DNA of 52,501 bases, from contig CAJOIB010000001.1 in the NCBI GenBank assembly GCA_905234705.1, forward strand, positions 1-52,501, written 5' to 3'. The notes beneath the pieces are model-generated. The model was not told the origin of the DNA and did not search any database. It worked only from the letters and a program-made list of their open reading frames with translations. The DNA comes from an uncultured Selenomonadaceae bacterium (GTDB lineage Bacteria > Bacillota > Negativicutes > Selenomonadales > Selenomonadaceae). The position numbers were made by a program, and so were the translations under genes. This document shows positions 24,699 through 33,088 of the stretch, piece by piece. The stretch's first letter is position 1, and the number at the start of each line of letters is the position of its first letter.

Positions 24699-25833
24699 CG
24701 TGGTAATAGTGGGCGCGGGATTGGCGGGCGCAGTTTTAGCTGAACGTTTCGCGCGCGGATCAAATAAAAAAGTTTTGCTGATTGAGCGGCGGCAGCACAT
24801 TGGCGGAAATTGCTATGACGAAATCGACAGCAACGGCATTTTGATTCATCGCTATGGTCCGCACCTTTTTCATACAGACGACGCGGAAGTTTGGGCGTAT
24901 CTGTCGAAGTTCACGGATTGGCGCATTTATCAGCATAAAGTTTTGGCAATGATTGACGGCGCAGCAGTGCCTTTGCCTTTCAATTTGAACACGTTGCATA
25001 AAGTTTTCCCGAAAAGTTTAGCTGACAGTATCGAATTTGCGCTGTTGAAAAATTTCAGTTTTGGCAAAAAAATTCCGATTATGGAGCTGAAAAATTCTAT
25101 CGAAGTCGAATTGCAATTTCTGGCGGATTTTGTTTACGAAAAAATTTTCCTGCACTACACTGAAAAGCAATGGAACTTGACGCCCGATAAGATTGACGGC
25201 GCGGTGACTGCGCGAGTGCCGATTTCAATCAGCCGCGACGATAGATATTTCACCGACAGATTTCAAGCCGTGCCGAAAAATGGCTATACCGCGCTTATTC
25301 AAAAAATGCTCAGCCACCCAAATATCAAGCTGATGCTCAATACCGATTTTCGCGAAATTGCCAGCCTCGACGGCGATAAAATTAATTTGTTCGGGCAAAA
25401 ATTCAGCGGGCGGCTGATTTATACCGGCTTGATTGATGAACTTTTCGATTATAAATTTGGCGCGCTGGCATACCGTAGCGTCGATATGAAATTTGAAATG
25501 CTTGACGCTGAGCAATTTCAAGCGGCGGCGACTGTCAATTACCCGAATAATTATGAGTTTACGCGAATCACCGAGTTTAAGCACATTCACCCCGCCAAAT
25601 CTGCGCGAACGACCATTTTGAAGGAATATCCACAAGATTACACCGGCAAAAATGAGCCGTATTATCCGCTTTTCACTGACGCCGCCAAGTCCGCCCACGC
25701 AAAATATTTGGCTGAGCTGAAAAAATTTCCGCAAATCACGGCGGTTGGGCGGTTGGCTGAATATCGCTACTTCGATATGGACGACGTTGTTAAGCGCGCG
25801 CTGGAAGTGTACAATTCTTGCAGTGCGGGTTGA
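24691..25833 (+). CDS. glf: UDP-galactopyranose mutase
   Basis: FAD enzyme that contracts UDP-galactopyranose to UDP-galactofuranose, the donor for galactofuranose in surface glycans. 380 residues. N-terminal FAD motif DVVIVGAGLAGAVLAER, then ERRQHIGGNCYDE, the signature RYGPHLFHTD, YTEKQWNLTPDKID with VTARVPIS, and FEYPQDY-like KEYPQDYTGKNEPYYPL near the end. ATG inside the purD end. Confidence 0.93.
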   Translation: MFDVVIVGAGLAGAVLAERFARGSNKKVLLIERRQHIGGNCYDEIDSNGILIHRYGPHLFHTDDAEVWAYLSKFTDWRIYQHKVLAMIDGAAVPLPFNLNTLHKVFPKSLADSIEFALLKNFSFGKKIPIMELKNSIEVELQFLADFVYEKIFLHYTEKQWNLTPDKIDGAVTARVPISISRDDRYFTDRFQAVPKNGYTALIQKMLSHPNIKLMLNTDFREIASLDGDKINLFGQKFSGRLIYTGLIDELFDYKFGALAYRSVDMKFEMLDAEQFQAAATVNYPNNYEFTRITEFKHIHPAKSARTTILKEYPQDYTGKNEPYYPLFTDAAKSAHAKYLAELKKFPQITAVGRLAEYRYFDMDDVVKRALEVYNSCSAG

Positions 25834-26729
25834 TAATTCCAACTTTGAACGCGGGCGCAGGATTTCAAACCTTGATTGAGCAAATTTCAGCGCAAAATTT
25901 ACCGCTAAAAAAATTAATTGTAGACTCCGAATCGACGGACGCAACCGCACAGTTGGCAAAATCTTTCGGCTTCGGAGTTTTAAGTATACCGCGAAAAAAT
26001 TTCAATCACGGCTCGACGCGACAATTAGCCCTTGAAAAAATCTTGCCGCTCGACGTGATAATTTTTTTGACTCAAGACGTACTCCTGCGCGACGCATCTA
26101 CACTTTCAACGCTGGTAAAAATTTTTGAGACTGATAAAAAAATCGGCTTGGCTTACGGGCGGCAACTCCCGCATTTCAACGCCACGCTCGAAGCTAAAAT
26201 CCTGCGCGAATTTAATTATCCGGCGCAAAGTCAAATCAGAACTTTCGAAAGTGCTAAAAATCTCGGTATCAAGGCGGCGATGGCGTCTAATTCTTTCGCG
26301 GCGTATCGCGCAGATGTCCTTGAAAAGGTCGGCGGTTTCCCGAATGTAATTTTGTGCGAAGATATGTTTGTGGCGGCGAAAATGCTGTTGGCGGGTTATA
26401 AAACTGCTTACGTGGCGGACGCGCAGGTTTACCATTCGCACAATTACACGGCAGCTGAGGAATTTCACCGGTATTTTGATATTGGCGTTTTTCATTCGCG
26501 GGAAAGTTGGATTCGCGAAAAATTCGGCAGTGCTGAGGGCGCGGGGCAAAAATTTATTCAGCTTAAATATTCTGCGCTGATTAAAAATGAGCCGCTTGGG
26601 ATTTTCGGCGCACTGCTGCGCGACGCAATGAAATTTTTTGGATATCGATTGGGCAGGCTTGAAAAATTTCTGCCGCGGTTTATAATTCGGCGGTGTTCAC
26701 TAAATAAAAATTTTTGGGGGCGAATATGA
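25818..26729 (+). CDS. GT2-family glycosyltransferase, rhamnosyltransferase-like
   Basis: 303 residues of the GT-A fold: CGLIIPTLNAG, IVDSESTDATAQLA, the RKNFNHGSTRQLAL segment and FLTQDVLL resembling rhamnosyltransferases, then SNSFAAYRADVLEKVGGFP and CEDMFVAAKMLLAGYK, which fits the acidic ED site. The acceptor and sugar cannot be told; next to glf, galactofuranose or rhamnose are reasonable. TTG 25818 is chosen: GGAAGTG lies 8 bases upstream and it gives the usual N-terminus. It overlaps glf by 16 bases and the next gene by 4. Confidence 0.82.
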   Translation: MQCGLIIPTLNAGAGFQTLIEQISAQNLPLKKLIVDSESTDATAQLAKSFGFGVLSIPRKNFNHGSTRQLALEKILPLDVIIFLTQDVLLRDASTLSTLVKIFETDKKIGLAYGRQLPHFNATLEAKILREFNYPAQSQIRTFESAKNLGIKAAMASNSFAAYRADVLEKVGGFPNVILCEDMFVAAKMLLAGYKTAYVADAQVYHSHNYTAAEEFHRYFDIGVFHSRESWIREKFGSAEGAGQKFIQLKYSALIKNEPLGIFGALLRDAMKFFGYRLGRLEKFLPRFIIRRCSLNKNFWGRI

Positions 26730-27361
26730 AAAATTTGGTTATAATAGGCGCGGGCGGCTTTGCGCGCGAAGTTTATTGGCACGCGCAGAAATCCATTGGC
26801 TTTGAAACTGATTGGCGGATTAAGGGCTTTATCGACGGCGACGTGAAACTTGCGGCTGAAGATTATGCTAAACTTCCCGCGAAAATTCTGGGCGATATTG
26901 ACAGCTACGAAATTTCTACTGATGACGTTTTCACCTGCGCGATTGGTACGCCCGCTGTTCGGCGCAAACTCATTGAGAAAATCATTGGGCGCGGCGGCGA
27001 ATTTATAAATCTTATCAGCAATGACGCGGCGATTATGCCGAATGCGAAAATTGGGCGCGGCGTGATTTTTGCCGGTCACGTGGCGGTTAATGACAGCGCG
27101 GAGATTGGCGATTTTGCCGTGATTAATAATTTTTCTGGCGTTGGTCACGACGCGAAGTTGGGGCGTTATAGTTGCGTGATGTCTTTCGTGAATTTGACGG
27201 GCGAATGCAAAATTGGCGCTGAAGTTTTCGTTGCGAGCAATGTTTTTGTTGCGCCACGGGTTAAAATTGGCGACGGCGCTTATTTGGGCGCGGGCAGTGT
27301 TGTTTTGAAAAATGTTCGCGCAGGCGCTAAAGTTTTTGGCAATCCTGCGCTTGAAATTTAA
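26726..27361 (+). CDS. NeuD/PglD-like sugar O- or N-acetyltransferase
   Basis: 211 residues. N-terminal Rossmann-like part with VIIGAGGFAREVYWHAQ, then a left-handed beta helix of hexapeptide repeats (IMPNAKIGRGVIFAGHVAVND and following turns) ending GNPALEI. This layout is that of NeuD/PglD acyltransferases acting on nucleotide-activated sugars. ATG 26726 overlaps the previous stop (ATGA) with GGGGGC upstream. Confidence 0.82.
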   Translation: MKNLVIIGAGGFAREVYWHAQKSIGFETDWRIKGFIDGDVKLAAEDYAKLPAKILGDIDSYEISTDDVFTCAIGTPAVRRKLIEKIIGRGGEFINLISNDAAIMPNAKIGRGVIFAGHVAVNDSAEIGDFAVINNFSGVGHDAKLGRYSCVMSFVNLTGECKIGAEVFVASNVFVAPRVKIGDGAYLGAGSVVLKNVRAGAKVFGNPALEI

Positions 27362-27374
27362 TTTGGAGGTAATT

Positions 27375-27596
27375 ATGAACGCAGAAACTTTTCTTGAGAA
27401 ACTAACTGAAATTATGGACACCGAGAAAAATTTGACATTGGAAACGAAATTAGCTGACGTCGAAGAATGGGATTCGCTGAGTTTCGTAACTTTTTTGACG
27501 TATTGCAATTCAAAGCTGAAAAAATCGGTGACGCCGGAAGAACTCAAGGCGGCGGTGACGGTCGGCGATTTGTTTAAATTTGTTGGTGAAAATTGA
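27375..27596 (+). CDS. Acyl carrier protein
   Basis: 73 residues, acidic, with EEWDSLSFVTFL carrying the Asp-Ser-Leu phosphopantetheine site at Ser34. A free-standing ACP inside a glycan cluster, distinct from the housekeeping acpP. ATG with GGAGG at 6 bases. The KAS III gene follows with a 1-base overlap, so the two very likely work together. Confidence 0.85.
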   Translation: MNAETFLEKLTEIMDTEKNLTLETKLADVEEWDSLSFVTFLTYCNSKLKKSVTPEELKAAVTVGDLFKFVGEN

Positions 27597-28606
27597 TGCT
27601 GTTGACAATAAATGGCGCGGCGCTGGAAATTGTAAGCGCGGTTGTGTCGAAAAATCGCGTACCGATTGAAGCGCGGCTGAGCGGGATTATTCCGGAAAAT
27701 AGGATTTCGCGGCTGAAAAAGCGCGTTGGCTTTGAGATGTTTAGCATTGCAGAAAAAAATTTGTGCAGTTCAGACTTCTGCGCGAGCGCGGCGGAAAAAA
27801 TTTTCACTGAAACGAATATTGAGCGGCAGGAAATTCGGGCGATAATTTTCGTTACGCAGACTGCCGATTATTTTTTTCCTGCGACGAGTCACCTATTGCA
27901 AGAGCGGCTGAAATTGCCGCGTGACATTGTCGCCTTCGACGTGAATTTAGGTTGTTCGGGCTTTGTTTACGGGCTGTACATTGCGGCTTCGCTTGCTCAG
28001 AATTTGCCGGACGGGAAAATTTTATTGCTGTGCGGCGAAACTCCCACGCGCAATATTTTTGACGACGATATTTCCGGCTTATCGGTTTTCGGCGACGGCG
28101 GCGCGGCGGCTGTCATTTCTAAAAATATCAATCAGAAAATTTATTTCAACCTGCAAACTTTTGGCGAATTGGCGGATGGAATTATTATGCCGCGCGGCGC
28201 TTATAGAAACCCACTGACTGAATTAAATGTTCGTGAAAATTTCGCGGTAATGGACGGCGGGCGCGTGATAGATTTTTCTACAAAGTACGTACCGCCGAAT
28301 CTGCGCGACTTAATAAAATTTGCTGGCGTCGAAACGGATTTGTTTTTGATGCACCAGGCGAACCGGCTGATACTCGAAGCTTTATCCGAAGAATTGAATT
28401 TACTGGCGGAAAATTTACCATTTCGCGCAGAAAAAATCGGCAATACGAGTTCGGCGTCGATACCAATCACGCTGGCGGAAATGGCGCGGCGCGGCGAATC
28501 TTTAAATGAATTGGCGGTAATGAGCGGATTTGGCGTCGGCATGTCGATTGCGTCGGCGGTCGTCGATTTGCGAAATTTAATCTGTCTGCCTACGGGAGAA
28601 ATTTAA
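27596..28606 (+). CDS. 3-oxoacyl-ACP synthase III-like (FabH family)
   Basis: Condensing enzyme of the KAS III type, 336 residues. The catalytic triad is visible: Cys120 in VNLGCSGFVYG, His253 in LMHQANRL, Asn283 in GNTSSASIP. It also has FGDGGAAAVIS. The gene is more divergent than fatty-acid FabH and lies in an ACP/SDR cassette, so it probably builds a short acyl group for sugar decoration, which is inference. ATG 27596 overlaps the ACP stop by one base; a TTG at 27593 is an alternative. Confidence 0.82.
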   Translation: MLLTINGAALEIVSAVVSKNRVPIEARLSGIIPENRISRLKKRVGFEMFSIAEKNLCSSDFCASAAEKIFTETNIERQEIRAIIFVTQTADYFFPATSHLLQERLKLPRDIVAFDVNLGCSGFVYGLYIAASLAQNLPDGKILLLCGETPTRNIFDDDISGLSVFGDGGAAAVISKNINQKIYFNLQTFGELADGIIMPRGAYRNPLTELNVRENFAVMDGGRVIDFSTKYVPPNLRDLIKFAGVETDLFLMHQANRLILEALSEELNLLAENLPFRAEKIGNTSSASIPITLAEMARRGESLNELAVMSGFGVGMSIASAVVDLRNLICLPTGEI

Positions 28607-29344
28607 ATGAATTTGGATTTTAACGGTAAAAAATTTGTGGTGATTGGCGCGTCGAGCGGTATTGGCAAAGAAACTTCGATTGAACTTGCGGCGAGCGGCG
28701 CTAATGTTTTGGCGATTGGCAGGAATATTGAGCGACTTGACGCTTTGAAAAAAATTGACGCGGAAAAAATTTCTACGCTCCAGCTTGATGTGACCTGCGC
28801 GACGGCTGAGGATTGGCAAAATGCGCTTGAGAATTTCGGCAAGATTGACGGCGGTGTTTATTGCGCGGGGATTTTCGGGTTGACGCCGATTAATGGCTTT
28901 GACGTGGATTTGGCGCACAAAATTTTTGACACAAGTTTTTGGGGTATGATAAACTTTATTCAAACTGCCACGAAGAAAAAATTTTCCAATGCGGGCGCGT
29001 CATTCGTGCTGATGAGTTCGATTGCGGCGGAATACGGCTCGAAAAGTCTGTTTGCGTATTCTGCGGCTAAGGCGGCGGTTCAAGCGGCTGTCAAACCTTT
29101 AGCCAAAGAAATTATCCGCAATGGGCACAGAATCAACTCAATCGCTCCGGCTGTTATTGAAACCGAAATGATTAATCAAAATCCGATGGCGAATGCTGAA
29201 ATTATTTCGCGCCATTTGCTGGGGCTGGGCAAACCGGCTGACGTTGCGGCGATGATTTTATTTTTGCTGAGTTCTCGCGCAGGTTGGATAACGGGGCAGA
29301 ATTTTTTTGTTGACGGCGGCTACATTGCCGGTTCGTACATTTAG
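28607..29344 (+). CDS. SDR-family oxidoreductase, FabG-like
   Basis: 245-residue short-chain dehydrogenase. Cofactor motif GASSGIGKE near residue 14, YCAG (the NNAG position), Ser of SSIAAEYGS, catalytic YSAAKAA (Tyr-X3-Lys), and a C-terminal [21 protein letters not shown] after the second strand suggests NADPH. It starts immediately after the KAS III stop. With the ACP and KAS III it would supply the beta-ketoacyl reduction step; a sugar-nucleotide substrate is also possible. Confidence 0.85.
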   Translation: MNLDFNGKKFVVIGASSGIGKETSIELAASGANVLAIGRNIERLDALKKIDAEKISTLQLDVTCATAEDWQNALENFGKIDGGVYCAGIFGLTPINGFDVDLAHKIFDTSFWGMINFIQTATKKKFSNAGASFVLMSSIAAEYGSKSLFAYSAAKAAVQAAVKPLAKEIIRNGHRINSIAPAVIETEMINQNPMANAEIISRHLLGLGKPADVAAMILFLLSSRAGWITGQNFFVDGGYIAGSYI

Positions 29345-29354
29345 GAAGGTTTTT

Positions 29355-30164
29355 ATGCGATATTTAAACGCACTGGCGGCGCTGGTGTCTGACATATTCA
29401 AAAATCGAGAATTGCTATGGAAATTGACGAAACGGGATTTCCGGCAACGGTATTTAGGCTCATACCTGGGAATTTTATGGGCGTTCATACAGCCGCTAAT
29501 CACGACGTTAATTTTGTGGTTTGTGTTTCAAGTGGGGTTTAAATCGATGCCGGTAGATAATTTTCCGTTCATACTGTGGTTAGTGTGCGGAATGTTCCCG
29601 TGGTTTTTCATCAGCGACAGCATATTGAGCGCGACAACTTCAGTAATTGAGAGCAGTTTTTTGGTAAAGAAAATAGTTTTCCGCGTTGAACTCTTGCCGA
29701 TTGTTAAAATAATGTCGGCGCTGGTCGTGCATATATTTTTCGTGGCGCTGATATTTTTAATGTTCGCGTACTACGGCTATTCGGTGTCGCTGTACAACCT
29801 GCAGATAATTTATTACTTTTTCGCGATGATTTGCCTGTCGCTGGGCGTATCGTGGCTGACGAGTTCGCTGACGGTATTTCTACGCGACGTTGGGCAATTT
29901 GTATCTATGGTTTTACAATTTGGATTTTGGGCGACGCCAATTTTCTGGAGTTTAAAAATAGTGCCGGAGGATTTTCATTTGCTGTTGAAATTGAATCCGG
30001 CGTATTACGTAGCGGAAGGATACCGGCAGAGTTTCATTTACCACGAATTTTTTTGGGAGCATTACGCGCTGACGGCGTACTTTTGGCTGTTTACATTAAC
30101 GGCAATGTTTATCGGGGCGCTGTGCTTTAAAAAATTACGCCCGCATTTCGCTGACGTTTTATGA
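29355..30164 (+). CDS. wzm: ABC-2 type polysaccharide export permease (Wzm-like)
   Basis: 269 residues with about six hydrophobic segments, and the WKLTKRDFRQRYLGSYLG N-terminus followed by LWAFIQPL that marks O-antigen/teichoic-acid exporters of the TagG/RfbD/Wzm group. Exports undecaprenyl-linked glycan across the inner membrane together with the ATPase encoded next. ATG 29355 with GGAAGG upstream; its stop overlaps the alternative start region of wzt. Confidence 0.9.
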   Translation: MRYLNALAALVSDIFKNRELLWKLTKRDFRQRYLGSYLGILWAFIQPLITTLILWFVFQVGFKSMPVDNFPFILWLVCGMFPWFFISDSILSATTSVIESSFLVKKIVFRVELLPIVKIMSALVVHIFFVALIFLMFAYYGYSVSLYNLQIIYYFFAMICLSLGVSWLTSSLTVFLRDVGQFVSMVLQFGFWATPIFWSLKIVPEDFHLLLKLNPAYYVAEGYRQSFIYHEFFWEHYALTAYFWLFTLTAMFIGALCFKKLRPHFADVL

Positions 30165-30172
30165 GGTGTCGA

Positions 30173-32254
30173 ATGAGCGACGTTGTTATCAAAGCTGAAA
30201 ATCTGACTAAAATTTATCGGATTTACGAAAATGATCTTGACCGCTTGAAAGAGGCGCTGAATCCATTTCACACGCGCTACAGCAAGGATTTTTACGCTCT
30301 GCGCGATATTTCGTTTGAGATTCGGCGCGGCGAAAATGTTGGGCTGATTGGCAAAAATGGCGCTGGTAAATCCACTTTGCTGAAAATAATTACCGGCGTC
30401 ATTGCTCCGACCGGCGGCAAATTGACTGTTAACGGCAGAATCGCTTCACTTTTGGAACTCGGCGCGGGCTTTAATCCCGATATGACTGGCGTTGAAAATA
30501 TTTATATGGACGGCATTTTGATGGGGCACGACCAGGCTTATATGAACGCGAAAGTTGACGACATCATTGCATTTGCCGATATTGGCGAATTTATCAATCA
30601 GCCGGTGAAAACTTATTCGTCCGGAATGTTTGCGCGGCTGGCATTTGCGGTTAATGCGTTTTTAGAGCCGGATATTCTGATTGTCGACGAGGCTTTGAGC
30701 GTGGGCGATGCTTTTTTTCAAAGCAAATGTATTGATAAAATGCGCAATATGATTGACAGCGGCGTTACGATTTTGTTTGTCAGCCACGATACCAACGCGT
30801 TGAAAAATCTTTGCCAGCGAGCGTTTCTGATTGACGCCGGAAAAATTATAATGGACGCATCGGCTAAGGAAGTCATTGAAAGTTACCGGAATATGCTAAT
30901 CGAAATGCGGCGGAAAATGGGCGGCAAGCAGAATGACGAAATTTTGGCGCTGATTGAAGAGGCGCGGCTGGATTTGAAAACTGGCAGTGCGAAAAATATT
31001 ACTGTGCCGATTGACGCCGCGCGAATTAATTTGAACAGGGAAATTTTTTTGCGTAATGCGAAATATGAGCGCTTTCAAAATGGCAAGGCTAGCTTTGAAA
31101 ATATTCAGCTGCTGGATTTGGACGGCGAAATTATCAGCGAAGTTATTTTTGGGCAGGAAGTTATTTTACGAATGGTTGTCAAATTCCACGAAGATATTGA
31201 TTGTCTCGGCGTTGGTTATCACATTCGCAATTTAACCGGCGTAGATTTGGTTTACACGGATTCGCGATTTAATGACACTAAGGCGATTTTCGACGCGCGG
31301 CGCGGCGATATTTATGTGGTGGATTGGAAATTCCGCGTTGAGCTGAAACAGGAACTTTACGATATTGCCTGCGTCATTTCGATTCCGCTCAATGAAAATC
31401 TGACTGACCCAGAAATGTGCGATTTTGTGCCCTGCGCGATTCAGATGCAAGTTAATAATCCAAGTCCATACTTGACGCTGAGCGGCGGCTATGTCCATTG
31501 GCACAACGATTTGAAAATTACCAGACTGAAAAAATCTGCCGTGAAGAAAATTTGTGCGTGTTGCGGCAGTGAAATTGGCGCGTATGAGCCTTTGCCGGAG
31601 GAATATTTTGAACAGCTGAAAAGTTACGGCGTCGAACTCAAAGATACGTACGAAATGCTGAGTTGGCGCGAATACACTTGCCCGAATTGCGGCAGTAGCG
31701 ACAGGGAGCGGGCTTATGCGCTGGTTATGAAAAAAATTTTGCCGAATAAAAAACTTCGTATTTTGGAAATTGCGCCGCGCCAATGTTTGACTGATTTTAT
31801 CAAGAAAAATTTTCCGGCGGCTGATTATAAAACCGGCGATTTATTTATGGACGGCGTGGATTATCGACTTGACGTGACGGATATGAAACAAATTGCTGAC
31901 GGCAGCGTAGATTTTTTCATTTGCTCGCACGTACTCGAACACGTTGCTGACGATTTAAAGGCGATGCGGGAATTGCGGCGGATTTTGGCGAAAGGCGGCA
32001 GTGGCATTATAGTTGTACCGCTGGATTTGAGCCGGACTGAAATTGACGAAGACCCTAATTGTACCGACGTTGGCGAGCGGTGGCGGAGATTTGGTCAAGA
32101 TGATCACGTGCGCGCTTATTCTAAGCAGGGGTTTTTGCAACGGCTCAATCGCGCAGGTTTCGCTGTCAAAGAATACGGCAAAGAATTTTTCGGCGCTGAA
32201 TTGATGATTGAAAATGGCTTGACTGACAGCGCGGTTGTGTACGTGGTGCGATAA
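30173..32254 (+). CDS. wzt: Wzt-type ABC ATPase fused to Cys-pair region and methyltransferase
   Basis: 693 residues in three parts. Residues of about 1-240 form the ABC ATPase: Walker A GKNGAGKST at 60-68, signature YSSGMFARLAF, Walker B DILIVDEALS. About 290-450 is a Wzt-C glycan-binding beta sandwich that reads the capped end of the polymer. From 461, CACCG and CPNCG pairs suggest a zinc ribbon, then a class I SAM methyltransferase (LRILEIAPRQ at about 528, FFICSHVLEHV at about 585). Wzt exporters often need a terminal methyl group as the stop signal, so the fused enzyme may place it, which is inference. ATG 30173 has GAGGTG upstream; the ATG at 30161 overlaps wzm. Confidence 0.85.
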   Translation: MSDVVIKAENLTKIYRIYENDLDRLKEALNPFHTRYSKDFYALRDISFEIRRGENVGLIGKNGAGKSTLLKIITGVIAPTGGKLTVNGRIASLLELGAGFNPDMTGVENIYMDGILMGHDQAYMNAKVDDIIAFADIGEFINQPVKTYSSGMFARLAFAVNAFLEPDILIVDEALSVGDAFFQSKCIDKMRNMIDSGVTILFVSHDTNALKNLCQRAFLIDAGKIIMDASAKEVIESYRNMLIEMRRKMGGKQNDEILALIEEARLDLKTGSAKNITVPIDAARINLNREIFLRNAKYERFQNGKASFENIQLLDLDGEIISEVIFGQEVILRMVVKFHEDIDCLGVGYHIRNLTGVDLVYTDSRFNDTKAIFDARRGDIYVVDWKFRVELKQELYDIACVISIPLNENLTDPEMCDFVPCAIQMQVNNPSPYLTLSGGYVHWHNDLKITRLKKSAVKKICACCGSEIGAYEPLPEEYFEQLKSYGVELKDTYEMLSWREYTCPNCGSSDRERAYALVMKKILPNKKLRILEIAPRQCLTDFIKKNFPAADYKTGDLFMDGVDYRLDVTDMKQIADGSVDFFICSHVLEHVADDLKAMRELRRILAKGGSGIIVVPLDLSRTEIDEDPNCTDVGERWRRFGQDDHVRAYSKQGFLQRLNRAGFAVKEYGKEFFGAELMIENGLTDSAVVYVVR

Positions 32255-32314
32255 CTTTACTAAGCTGAAAATTTGTGTTAAACTCAAAGAAAAAATTTGC
32301 AAGGGGGATTTGTC

Positions 32315-33079
32315 GTGGTGCATATAATTGGCGCGGGCGCGGGCGATCCTGAATTGATAACTGTTAAGGGACAGCGGCTTCTGCGCGAGGCTGATGTTGT
32401 CATTTACGCCGGTTCACTGGTTAATTCGGATTTGCTGAAAAATTGCAAGGCGGACGCTAAAATTTACAATTCCGCTGAAATGATGCTTGAGGAAATTCTG
32501 TACATAATGGAAACTGCGGCGGCTGAAGGCAAAAATGTTGTTCGACTGCACACCGGCGACCCTGCGATTTACGGCGCTATCCAAGAGCAAATCGAGGCGC
32601 TCGAAGATAAAAATATCGCCTATGAGATTGTTCCTGGCGTCAGTTCGTTTTTGGCGGCGGCGGCAGCGCTCAAGCAAGAATTTACTATTCCTGGCATTAC
32701 TCAGACGGTTATAATCACGCGTTGCGGCGGCAGGACTCCCATTCCCGACAGCGAATCTTTGAAAAATCTTGCCGCGCACAAAACTACCATTTGCATTTTT
32801 CTATCGGTCGGCTTGATTGAAGAAGTTGTTGCAGATTTAATTTCCGCGGGTTTGAATATGAAAACGCCGGTTGCGATTGTGGTGCGCGCGTCCTGGGCTG
32901 ACGAAAAAATTATTCGCGGTGATTTAGAAAATATCGTCGCGCAGGTCAAGGCGGCGAAAATTGAGCGCACGGCTATGATTATCGTTGGCGACTGCTTGAA
33001 CGCCCGCAATATTCACCATGAAAAATCTAAGCTGTATTCGGCGAAATTCAGTCATATGTTCCGGACGGCTATCGATTAG
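32315..33079 (+). CDS. cobM: Precorrin-4/cobalt-precorrin-4 C11-methyltransferase
   Basis: SAM-dependent methyltransferase of corrin ring synthesis (CobM/CbiF), 254 residues. VHIIGAGAGDPELITVKG at the start, YAGSLVN, LHTGDPAIYGAI, YEIVPGVSSFLAAAAAL, and GGRTPIPDSE typical of the C11 enzyme. GTG 32315 gives the family N-terminus and is preceded by AAGGGGG. The remaining cobalamin genes lie 4 kb away on the other strand; CbiF suggests the anaerobic pathway. Confidence 0.92.
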   Translation: MVHIIGAGAGDPELITVKGQRLLREADVVIYAGSLVNSDLLKNCKADAKIYNSAEMMLEEILYIMETAAAEGKNVVRLHTGDPAIYGAIQEQIEALEDKNIAYEIVPGVSSFLAAAAALKQEFTIPGITQTVIITRCGGRTPIPDSESLKNLAAHKTTICIFLSVGLIEEVVADLISAGLNMKTPVAIVVRASWADEKIIRGDLENIVAQVKAAKIERTAMIIVGDCLNARNIHHEKSKLYSAKFSHMFRTAID

Positions 33080-33088
33080 GGGCGAATT

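Noticed and set aside
26558-27547. 329-residue frame on the minus strand under the glycosyltransferase, acetyltransferase and ACP genes
   Set aside because: The plus-strand genes have clear family motifs and coupled starts, and the minus frame is Asn/Phe/Arg-rich without a domain.
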